This document shows positions 26,817-33,511 of a stretch of DNA of 33,511 bases, one piece after another. Numbering within the stretch: the first letter of the stretch is position 1; the number at the start of each line of letters is the position of its first letter. Under the pieces are notes generated by a model that made no database searches, had not been told where the DNA came from, and saw only the letters and a program-made list of their open reading frames with translations. This DNA is from Streptococcus pneumoniae (GTDB taxonomy: Bacteria > Bacillota > Bacilli > Lactobacillales > Streptococcaceae), in assembly GCF_001347015.1 (NCBI RefSeq), contig NZ_CFGI01000006.1:141940-175450 (forward strand). Direction: 5' to 3'. The translations under genes and the position numbers were made by a program.

Positions 26817-27270
26817 TTGTATTCTCCTTTGGGAAAGATATAATGTAATTATTTATTTCTATACTTTGGTCTGATTTTTCTTCAAATTCCGACTCATAAG
26901 TACTATAAATTTCTTGTAATTTATTATTTAATTTTTCATCCGTCGAATATAATATATTAATCGAAGTTTCGACATCGGCGCCATCATATAGGAAACTATT
27001 TTCCTCACAAATAATCTCATTATAAAATCCAATAAATTTTTTTAACTCACTTGAATATTTTCTTTGTATCGTTTTATCAACTTTAATATGATCTAGGCTT
27101 GTTACCTTGGAACGACTTGAAATAACCTTTGTAAAATAATACTTAAGGCTTTCATCATCTCGTATAAATTTTTCAATAGTGATATAAAAAGCTTTCATAT
27201 TCTGTTTATAATCAGATATTAATTGATTAATCTCATCATTCTGATGAACATTCGATACCATAATATACAT
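26758..27270 (-). CDS. uncharacterised protein of the accessory cluster
   Basis: 170 residues, ATG at 27270 with SD GAGGAGG seven bases upstream and a strong promoter at 27307-27335. I do not recognise the family. It is acidic and mostly helical (long helices at ~10-35 and ~65-90, charged region ~110-140), has no signal peptide or membrane segment, and ends in a polar tail. It is first in the second transcription unit, overlapping the probable SecB-like gene by 59 bp, so the products are likely made together. By position it could be a client, antitoxin or sensor; nothing in the sequence decides. Confidence 0.6.
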   Translation of the reverse strand: MYIMVSNVHQNDEINQLISDYKQNMKAFYITIEKFIRDDESLKYYFTKVISSRSKVTSLDHIKVDKTIQRKYSSELKKFIGFYNEIICEENSFLYDGADVETSINILYSTDEKLNNKLQEIYSTYESEFEEKSDQSIEINNYIISFPKENTSEKNRVDFSNLSFRNEIQY

Positions 27271-27306
27271 AAACTATCCTCCTCATTATTAGCAAGGCTT
27301 CTACTG

Positions 27307-27335
27307 ATTATAACCTAATTCTTAGACTATTTCAA
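27307..27335 (-). promoter_or_regulatory. promoter of the second cluster unit
   Basis: -35 TTGAAA (27330-27335), 17-bp spacer, perfect -10 TATAAT (27307-27312), 37 bp before the ATG at 27270. The -35 sits within the imperfect dyad TTAGTCTTGAAATAGTCTAA. Confidence 0.8.
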
Positions 27336-27509
27336 GACTAACTGTCCAATATAAGCTACAGATAAATCATCCACTCTTAATCAAATTTTATTCAATCCAT
27401 CTACTCATTTCCAAAAGTTTGGATTTCTTATAAAAGGTTGATATACAATGCAAGATATTTTTCTTACTACTTTTACTTTTCCTTATCCTTAATCTAGTGA
27501 GCTAATAAA

Positions 27510-27908
27510 TTATTCTTCTTCAAGATGTTGAGATTTATCTAATAATTCTAAAACATTAATGGTAGGTAGCAACATTGCTTCACTGTTATCAATTGCTGAA
27601 ACTATTGAAACAATAGAACGTAAATAAGGATAAAGAATAGCAGTACCATTTACGTATAGAACATCGATGATATTTTCGTCTATGTTTATTTCAAAATATC
27701 CTATTACAGTTACAGCTATTTTTTTCATGGCATCTTTGTCAACCAAAGAAACACTAAGTTTTACGGCTCCATGAGTATAATCATCTGTATGACCAACCTC
27801 TGCATCAAGGTTAAATGTTTCTGATTCATGGTCATCGCTAGTAAGGTTTCTAGAAACTAATAAGCTATCAACTTCGTATCTTTTTAGATTTATTACAGGT
27901 TTATTCAT
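27510..27908 (-). CDS. SecB-like chaperone of the accessory cluster
   Basis: 132 residues, ATG at 27908 with SD GAGAGGG. The protein follows the SecB order of four strands and a long helix: strands around 3-15, 45-55 (KLSVSLVD), 63-72 (AVTVIGYFEI), then VNGTAILYPYLRSIVSIV and the terminal LLPTINVLELL. This corresponds to the SecB C-terminus, in which a 'FPYxR' helix is followed by 'LxPxNF'. Firmicutes lack classical SecB-dependent export, and SecB-like proteins in Gram-positives or on islands often serve other clients, including antitoxins in TAC systems. It ends the first transcription unit, 240 bp before the next gene. Confidence 0.72.
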   Translation of the reverse strand: MNKPVINLKRYEVDSLLVSRNLTSDDHESETFNLDAEVGHTDDYTHGAVKLSVSLVDKDAMKKIAVTVIGYFEINIDENIIDVLYVNGTAILYPYLRSIVSIVSAIDNSEAMLLPTINVLELLDKSQHLEEE

Positions 27909-27920
27909 ATCGCCCTCTCT

Positions 27921-28739
27921 TTATATCACCATATTAATATTAAAAATTTCTCTATTTATTCTATTCGGTTTAGGTGTAAATTTATAATCAAAAGTTTCTT
28001 CTTGTTTGTACTCATCTTTACTATATACGGCGTCTTTTGTTAGAAATAATGTATTATGATATCCAGTTAATTGAAGTTCATTAATGTTCTGACGTAATTC
28101 ACTAGTATCGATGTGTTTAACCCTATCATTAAATATATCAACGAAATCATCAGTGTTAAAACTTTTAGATGACTTACAATAATTGATATAATCGATTTCT
28201 GGCAAAGGAACAAAAGATGAACTATCAAAATATTGAGGCATTACTATAAAAGGTTTATTATGACTGTCTATTAATCTTCCAAATACTGTAGTATAGGATT
28301 CATCCAGTCTGATTTCTTTATCAAGACAAACCCTTTGTTGTTCATTTCGTAGTTCTTCAAGCAATTCATTTATATCAATATAATTAAAAGTTCCCTGAAC
28401 AGTTAGCTCTTCACTAGGTAAATATTGATCAAGGTCATTTATATCAAGCATACTTTGATTTTTTTTACCTTTATCATATGTGTACTTATAAATATCGCCC
28501 TGAAATAAATCTCTAACATTAGTATCACATTCAATACAAGTTATAATTCGATTATATTCTGAGTTAGCTAAAATAAAGGAAACTTCACCTTTATTCGGTT
28601 TGTAGCTATTAACAAAACCAATTTGTACTCTCCCTGCTAGCTCCACACAAAATAAAACTGGAAAGCTAAAATTGATTATTTCAAAGTAATTATCAAAATT
28701 TTCATTAATTTTTTTTAATATTTTATTCATTAATTTCAT
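27921..28739 (-). CDS. uncharacterised protein of the accessory cluster
   Basis: About 272 residues starting at one of the ATGs at 28742/28739/28730; GGAGG lies six bases before 28739. Every choice overlaps the end of the preceding gene, so translation is coupled. I do not recognise the family. Visible features are a basic N-terminal helix, a beta-rich middle with LFCVELAGRVQIGFVNSY, a pair of cysteines (IECD and earlier C), and a polar C-terminal half. No membrane segment or signal peptide. It lies 12 bp before the SecB-like gene and may be its client or partner. Confidence 0.6.
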   Translation of the reverse strand: MKLMNKILKKINENFDNYFEIINFSFPVLFCVELAGRVQIGFVNSYKPNKGEVSFILANSEYNRIITCIECDTNVRDLFQGDIYKYTYDKGKKNQSMLDINDLDQYLPSEELTVQGTFNYIDINELLEELRNEQQRVCLDKEIRLDESYTTVFGRLIDSHNKPFIVMPQYFDSSSFVPLPEIDYINYCKSSKSFNTDDFVDIFNDRVKHIDTSELRQNINELQLTGYHNTLFLTKDAVYSKDEYKQEETFDYKFTPKPNRINREIFNINMVI

Positions 28740-29358
28740 CATCTTCCTCCAATAACCGGAACTCCTCAGATATATTGCCAAAATTCTCTATCGGCATTCC
28801 CGTTTTATTTTTCCAAAAGGATATATGTTTGAATTTTGGAGCCGGTTTTGTATATTTTTTGCTTCTATGAAGTAAACCATTCCCAATATCAATATCCCCT
28901 TTTAAAATTCTAATCTCTTCAGTATTTCGAGTGACTTTATCTTTTAAGCCAAGTAAAACTTGGTTTGAATTACAGTTATCTACACCATTCTGTACAAGAA
29001 AAAACGAAGTGGAAGAATTATCATTGCTAAATCTGCCTTTATTTTTAAAGTTACAAATTAACTCATTCATTTTTTCAATAGACGACTCGTTAGGATTACC
29101 ATCATGAGAACAATCAAATAAGAATTCATCAATTTGTTCGCAGACATGAGAGGGGAGAAAGAAATAGCTTTGGCTATAACTAGTATCTTCCGTTAATTGA
29201 CTAATAGATTCATAAAAACTATTTCTAACAACTCTTGTCAAATCTTTTACGTTCTTTTCATAACGGTTATCATCATCAAAATGCAAGGTTTCAAATTCTG
29301 TCTCGAAGGCATAAGGAACACCATCTCTATAATCTTCAAATATTTCATGTAACTTCAT
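28723..29358 (-). CDS. uncharacterised protein of the accessory cluster
   Basis: 211 residues, ATG at 29358 with a modest SD (GGAGAT, further AGGTTG). Family not recognised. The N-terminal half is acidic; the middle carries a Ser/Asn-rich stretch; the C-terminal ~50 residues are basic then acidic (HISFWKNKTGMP then EEFRLLEEDDEINE). It is soluble, with no signal peptide. It is first in the cluster, preceded by a promoter (29430-29458) and a dyad at the likely transcript start. Confidence 0.6.
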   Translation of the reverse strand: MKLHEIFEDYRDGVPYAFETEFETLHFDDDNRYEKNVKDLTRVVRNSFYESISQLTEDTSYSQSYFFLPSHVCEQIDEFLFDCSHDGNPNESSIEKMNELICNFKNKGRFSNDNSSTSFFLVQNGVDNCNSNQVLLGLKDKVTRNTEEIRILKGDIDIGNGLLHRSKKYTKPAPKFKHISFWKNKTGMPIENFGNISEEFRLLEEDDEINE

Positions 29359-29407
29359 AAGTCATCAACCTATTTATCTCCATTTTATCGTCAAATCTTT
29401 GAGATCA

Positions 29408-29458
29408 AGTAATATTTATTACTCCAATTATTCTATCAATTTTTTTGGTAAATTTCAA
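29408..29458 (-). promoter_or_regulatory. promoter and dyad of the first cluster unit
   Basis: -35 TTGAAA (29453-29458), 17-bp spacer, -10 TAGAAT (29430-29435). Directly downstream, at the expected transcript start, is an inverted repeat AGTAATA-AA-TATTACT (29408-29423). It could be an operator. The same -35 hexamer and spacing serve the second cluster unit. Confidence 0.6.
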
Positions 29459-29491
29459 ATATTGAATCAAACAATCGCGTCATAACAGGGG

Positions 29492-29546
29492 ATATTGAAA
29501 AATCTCCAGACTAGAGAACTCATTGACGGTTCCTAATCTGGAGATT
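29492..29546 (-). repeat. 55-bp terminator-like repeat, copy 2
   Basis: Identical to 24913-24967 in the same orientation. It lies 68 bp beyond the stop of the surface-protein gene and is its likely terminator (10-bp stem AATCTCCAGA/TCTGGAGATT, T run on the minus strand). It marks the right edge of the accessory block. Confidence 0.85.
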
Positions 29547-29613
29547 TTATTATTTCCTCATCATAGCTACAAAGCTACTCACTCAGTTCCTGAAAGTAGT
29601 GTTTTCTTCAAAA

Positions 29614-32420
29614 CTAGACTTCTTCTTTGAGTTGACTGAGAACAGTCTTGATTTCAGAAATTAGTTCTGCTTCTTTTTGAGGATCTTTTTGCTGGCTATC
29701 TACAAAGGTTCTTGCCTTCTTAGCTAATTTTTTAGCCTTGCCTAGACCTTTTTTATCCTTGTCACTAGCCTCTAGCTCAACTAGAAGTTGATTCAATTCT
29801 CTTAAAAGCTTATCTAGTTGAGAATTTTTCTTACGAGCCAACGCAAAGAGGAGAGCTCCTAGAAGAGAGAGCACTGCAGCTCCAAAGACACCATATAGAG
29901 GGACATCTGTCGCATTTGTAGGTTCCTTGGCGCTTCCTACTTCCTTATTTGAGTTCGACGCAGACTGACTCTTATCAGCTGATATACCAATTTGTAGAGA
30001 ATTGAGAGCCTGTCTAACTTTAGCAAGGAGATCTGCCAATTCTTGAGCTGTTAAGTTTTCATTAGCAAGAGCTGCTTGTGCCTCTCTCAAGATACGCTGT
30101 GCTTCCTCAAGTGCTTCAGGGGATAGACCTGCTATATCTTGCAGGCGACGTTCCAGCTCCTCTACTAGAGACTGAAGTTCTGACTTGTCCACAGCCGATG
30201 GAGTTGTACCTGTTTGGGAGTTCCCTACAAATCCTACACTTCTACGAGCGCGACGTGGAGGAGTTCTGCGATTTCTTGTCGCAGATGGTGGAGGAGTTTG
30301 ATCCTTATCTTGATTAGACTGTCTTCTACCATTAGCTCTATCAAAAGCTTGATCCAGAACCAGATCTATATTAGATAACCCTTCTTGCTTGGCTTGATCA
30401 ACACCACCTTGGTCTTGTGCTTGGTCAATTTGACGGGTCGCTTCGTCCGCTTTAGACTTGATGGCTGCTTTCGCTGCCTTCTTCTCTGTCTCTGACAAGT
30501 TGTTGTTGCGGTCTACAGCTTGGTCTGCGTCGTTCTTCGCTTGCGTAACCGCATTCTTAGCTCCATCCCTATCCACCGGATTCGTCGGCCTGATAGATTC
30601 ATTAGATAAAGGTGAAACAAAGTCACTGCTGATTGGATTATTTGTATTTTGCTGAACGTAAGCAGTAACCAAGCGCAAGGTTTGATCACCTATAGATTCT
30701 TTTAGATATTGAGGCGGAGTAATATACCCCGTTCCTTTTTCTCCTATTAGTGCCCACGCAACAATGTCATAATCCTCTGCATTAGTTGCTGTACCGCCAA
30801 ATGTTTCATTTCTTCCACCTCGAACTAAGAAGACTCTCAACTGACCCTTAGGAGGAATATTAGTTGAGTCTATTCTTCCATTTGGTGGTAAAGGGACTTT
30901 CACTTGCAATACAGGCCTGTCGTTTCCCTTGGCTTTGGCTTTACCCTCCACATCTTGCTGAGCTGTACGCCCTGTCCCTAATGGAGATAAGTCAAATTCC
31001 GCTCGTGGAAGTTGGTACCTAACTTGTTGAATCCTACTCTGTTCATTTCCACTATTTAGGGTTACATTTAAGTTTACATTATATAGTCCGTATATATTTG
31101 AGGGTGTTTTACCCCTAACCGTTATCAGCGCTCTTTTTCTATCGTTAGAATAAGTTGTAGTGATTGTCGCCCATTTCTTACCCCCAACAGTATCCGGAAA
31201 GCCTGTTAATGTAAACTCGCGAATTCCTCCATTTTCTACGGTAGCAATAAATTTCATCGGTGCGTCGTTCAGATCAGAACCATTCAATAATGCTACACTA
31301 TCTCTTCCACTGCCGTCCGAATTCGTCCATCTCCTCTCGTGTCCTGGTCTTCCAGTAGCCAGCCCATAGACAAGTCCAGAAACAGTGTTAGAGGTACTTC
31401 TTCGACTCCTAGAACTCCTAGTTCCCTCTGCACCTTTTTTTAGTTGACTAGCCTTTTTATATTCCTCAAGAGCAGCATTAAAGACCTCCTGGTCAACAAC
31501 CCCATCTTCCTTTGTCTGCAATGCTTCATTTAGTTTATCGTATGCTTCCTTCAGTTTTTGGACTTGTTCTGGATTTTCAGTGCTGGTCTTCAGCTCTTGG
31601 AGGAGTTTATGGATGTTTTCTGATAGAGGATAGCTACCTGGACCATTGGTGTAGTCTGTAGCTTCTTCCGCTGTTTCCTTGGTTTCTTGATTTTCTGCTG
31701 GTGCTGGCGTGGCAGGAGGGGTTAGTTGCCCTCTACGCCCTCGTCCTCGTCTAGGAGTTGGGCTTGGTTCACTTAGAGTCGCCCCACTTCCTTCTCCGAG
31801 CTCAGCTGGGGATGTGAGTCCACCAGCCAAAGCCTTGTTGACCTCCTCAGTCAAGGTTTTCATGACTTGAACTTGGGCATTGACCTCCTCTTGACTGGAA
31901 TTTGGATTTTCAAGAACAGCCTTAGCTCTTGCTAGACCTGCTTCTACACGAGCGTGGAGTTCTTTCATAGAGTCCAGTGTCAGATTGGCAAGTAAAGCTT
32001 GTAGACTGGTTTGTGCAGACTCGGCAAGTGACTTATCCACAGTAGGACGGTTTACCTCTGCTTGTTTTTCTCCCTTGCCTTCTTCGCTATCTTTTACTAG
32101 AGACTTGTTTTCATTTGAAACTTCTTGATTTTCTCGATTACCTTGCTTAGATGGCTCGGGCTGACCTGGGTCTGTATCAGGAGTTTTTTCACTTAGCTCT
32201 TCAGATACCCCCCCCCCGAGGAATCGCTTACAAGGGCGCTGGTTCTAGTCGTTCCACTCTCTGTCGCTGGGGAAATTTCAGGTGTTTGTGCCTGTACTGT
32301 CCCGTTGGCAAAAAACATCAGCGCCGCAACGGCAACGCTAGCAGCACCGAAGTGGTACTTCCTTATTGAGTAACGAAAAACCTTTTCCCCTTTGCGATCT
32401 TCTTTACTTTTTAGTTTCAT
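29614..32420 (-). CDS. YSIRK surface protein, out of frame at a G10 tract (probably phase variable)
   Basis: A single gene split by a frameshift. With one more G the product would be about 935 residues: YSIRK signal peptide (YSIRK at 17-21, hydrophobic core, cleavage near VQA-Q at 44), low-complexity linker, a FIVAR-like helical region, a Ser/Arg-rich linker, a large beta-rich domain (~330-600), a DUF1542-like helical repeat (AKNAVTQAKNDADQAVDRN onward), further helices, then a hydrophobic segment (YGVFGAAVLSLLGALLFALA) and a charged, helical tail of ~70 residues. There is no LPxTG. The downstream part alone could start at a GTG (32040). Last gene of the cytolysin unit. Probably an adhesin; partner unknown. 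Confidence 0.75.
32193..32420 (-). CDS. truncated N-terminal fragment of the YSIRK surface protein as read
   Basis: In the sequence given, translation from the ATG at 32420 (SD AAGGAAGGA, 19 bp after the amidase stop) runs through the YSIRK signal peptide and stops after 75 codons, six codons past the G tract. As it stands the gene would yield only a short secreted peptide. It is part of the gene described at 29614-32420 rather than a separate function. Confidence 0.75.
   Translation of the reverse strand: MKLKSKEDRKGEKVFRYSIRKYHFGAASVAVAALMFFANGTVQAQTPEISPATESGTTRTSALVSDSSGGGYLKS
32208..32217 (-). repeat. homopolymeric G10 tract (phase-variation switch)
   Basis: Ten consecutive C on the plus strand (G on the coding strand) between codon 68 and the continuation of the surface-protein gene. 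The downstream frame (VSEELSEKTPD...) is joined when the tract has 8 or 11 G. G10 gives an early TAA. A tract this long is prone to slipped-strand mispairing. Confidence 0.85.
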
Positions 32421-32439
32421 TCATTCTTCCTTCCTTTTT

Positions 32440-33186
32440 CTATTTGATTTCTTCTGTATAGTCTAGTGCGATCCAGCCCCTACCCGACTTCAGCAAGCCC
32501 CAAGTATAGCCATCTGCTTCTTCTACCTGCATGATAGTAAAAGTCCCAAGAGGACAAAAACCTTGGTCAGGATAAGCCAGGCCTGGACCTGTTCGGATGT
32601 AGAGATCATCATCTACCACACGCACTAGGCGCTCTCCATCCCCATCTCGTGGCTGTTCCTCTTTTGACATTTGGAAACAATCTCCAGCAAGAATCTCAGC
32701 CGCCATCTGGATGAGCCGATTTAGATCAATTCCACCAGGACAATCTGTAGCTGTAAATTCTTGATGAGGATGGATGGTCTCACGATTGATTGGTAAATTA
32801 TAACGATTACAAATATCTGCAATCAAACGTGCTGAGTTCCTGTAGGTTGCCTCTGCAATCGTCCAGTCAGGTTCTCCACGGTTATTTAAGTGTTCAATAC
32901 CAATCGAATGCTGATTGACCTCATAGTTGCCAGCATGATAAGCGACGCTCTCTTCACCAACACACCCCCATATCTTATCAGGAGTCACCTGATAGTGAGC
33001 AGATGTGCCATGACCTGTGGAGACATACCAAGTACTTCTAGCCCCCTCATCACTCAGCCCACCATTATGGTGGATGACAATAGTATCAATATCAAGGCGA
33101 TTTTGATCGCTATTCATGATTTCCTCATCCACATCTGTGATAAGTCCTGAAAACAAATCGCCCCTTACTCTTTTTGTCGCAAACAT
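32440..33186 (-). CDS. N-acetylmuramoyl-L-alanine amidase with SH3b domain
   Basis: 248 residues. An Amidase_2/PGRP-type domain (~30-165) has metal ligands H39/H40 in VIHHNGG and the IHPHQEFTATDCPGG motif (H141, D148/C149). It hydrolyses the amide between MurNAc and the stem peptide. The C-terminal ~65 residues are a bacterial SH3 wall-binding domain (DDDLYIRTGPG ... GRGWIALDYTE). No signal peptide and no choline-binding repeats, so it resembles a prophage-type lysin. The ATG lies 9 bp after the cytolysin stop, with SD AGGAGGG overlapping that stop, so the two are co-transcribed and likely coupled. A role in releasing the leaderless cytolysin is inferred. Confidence 0.88.
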   Translation of the reverse strand: MFATKRVRGDLFSGLITDVDEEIMNSDQNRLDIDTIVIHHNGGLSDEGARSTWYVSTGHGTSAHYQVTPDKIWGCVGEESVAYHAGNYEVNQHSIGIEHLNNRGEPDWTIAEATYRNSARLIADICNRYNLPINRETIHPHQEFTATDCPGGIDLNRLIQMAAEILAGDCFQMSKEEQPRDGDGERLVRVVDDDLYIRTGPGLAYPDQGFCPLGTFTIMQVEEADGYTWGLLKSGRGWIALDYTEEIK

Positions 33187-33195
33187 TCTTCCCTC

Positions 33196-33511
33196 CTAGT
33201 CATTTTCTACCTTATCTTCTACCTGAGGATAAAGAGTCGTTCCCCAAATAGAAATCGTCCGCTTACGCACTAGGGGCAAATCGGTTTTTTCATAAACCGT
33301 ACGCCACCATTCCCAGGCAAGTCCGGTACACTCCCTAATTTTGATAGAGAGATTGCGAACATTCCCTTTTAAAGGAATACTAGTGGTAAAATGAGCCGTC
33401 AAATCCTGCCCATTTCTGTCCCAAGCCTTAGGAGTCAAAACTTCTTTACCTTGATAATCATAGGATAATTCATCCCAAGTAATGTAATATTGGGCAACAT
33501 AGGCACCACTA
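33196..33511 (-). CDS. ply: cholesterol-dependent cytolysin, pneumolysin/mitilysin type (C-terminal part)
   Basis: The last 105 codons of a gene running off the right edge. They form domain 4: the undecapeptide ECTGLAWEWWR, the loop with the Thr-Leu cholesterol pair (WGTTLYPQ) and the end VEDKVEND. The sequence is almost the same as pneumolysin as I remember it, with small differences such as WDELSYDYQ, which fits mitilysin or a pseudopneumoniae allele. The protein binds cholesterol and forms pores in host membranes. Pneumolysin has no export signal and depends on lysis for release; the amidase gene follows 9 bp after the stop. Confidence 0.93.
   Translation of the reverse strand, partial: SGAYVAQYYITWDELSYDYQGKEVLTPKAWDRNGQDLTAHFTTSIPLKGNVRNLSIKIRECTGLAWEWWRTVYEKTDLPLVRKRTISIWGTTLYPQVEDKVEND

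Noticed and set aside
27910-29358. phage structural or plasmid replication genes for the unknown cluster proteins
   Set aside because: No family motif, helix-turn-helix or replication signature was found, so no such function is assigned.
24913-29546. att sites of an integrative element for the 55-bp repeats
   Set aside because: No integrase, excisionase or transposase gene is present in the block, and the repeats fold as terminators, so a recombinase-made duplication is not supported.
30078-30317. 79-codon plus-strand ORF within the surface-protein gene
   Set aside because: It mirrors the repetitive helical region on the other strand, has no SD and no recognisable product.
29614-32420. two independent genes instead of one split gene
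   Set aside because: The downstream part has no SD or signal peptide at its first GTG, and the sequence between G10 and that GTG stays open in its frame, as expected for a single gene with a slip.
1-33511. CRISPR arrays and insertion sequences
   Set aside because: No set of regularly spaced short repeats and no transposase-like ORF were seen; the repeated units are BOX elements and one 55-bp pair.

Overview
The window looks like a chromosome segment from a Mitis-group Streptococcus close to S. mitis, S. pseudopneumoniae or S. pneumoniae. Three signs support this. BOX repeats (boxA-B-B-C) are scattered between genes. dprA carries a ComX box (TACGAATA) upstream. At the right edge is the C-terminal part of a pneumolysin/mitilysin-type cytolysin with the undecapeptide ECTGLAWEWWR. 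In S. pneumoniae, as I remember it, ply is not near dprA, so the layout favours S. mitis or a close relative. Species is an inference. Almost every gene is on the minus strand.

Layout from left to right. (1) 1-2.6 kb: a two-gene ABC exporter and a divergent Rgg/MutR-type regulator, with a 26-bp perfect palindrome between them. (2) 2.8-8.3 kb: core genes rnc-smc, tRNA-Arg(CCG) and guaC. (3) 8.5-11.7 kb: an McrBC-type restriction module. (4) 11.9-17.8 kb: the leucine operon leuA-leuB-DUF1294-leuC-leuD-YrdC-like, preceded by a leader peptide with three consecutive Leu codons and a terminator/antiterminator, so transcription attenuation is likely. (5) 17.9-24.9 kb: yjbR, cutC, a DUF454 gene, topA, a DUF389 membrane protein and dprA, with BOX repeats in the gaps.

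(6) 24.9-29.5 kb: an AT-rich accessory block lying between two identical 55-bp terminator-like direct repeats. It holds a decayed T-box-like leader with a 19-codon ORF fused to a BOX element, then a compact six-gene cluster in two transcription units. Three of the six have recognisable folds: a SecB-like chaperone, a probable second SecB-like protein, and a protein ending in a PD-(D/E)xK nuclease core. The other three are unknown. This is the best candidate for an undescribed system, possibly defence or conflict related.

(7) 29.6-33.5 kb: a tightly packed unit, cytolysin - amidase/SH3b lysin - YSIRK surface protein. Each stop codon lies 9-19 bp from the next start and has a strong ribosome binding site. 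The surface-protein gene is interrupted just after its signal peptide by a run of ten G (on its coding strand), which puts it one base out of frame. It is therefore probably phase variable and OFF in this sequence. The unit suggests a cytolysin made together with an enzyme that could release it and a switchable surface protein. That functional link is an inference.
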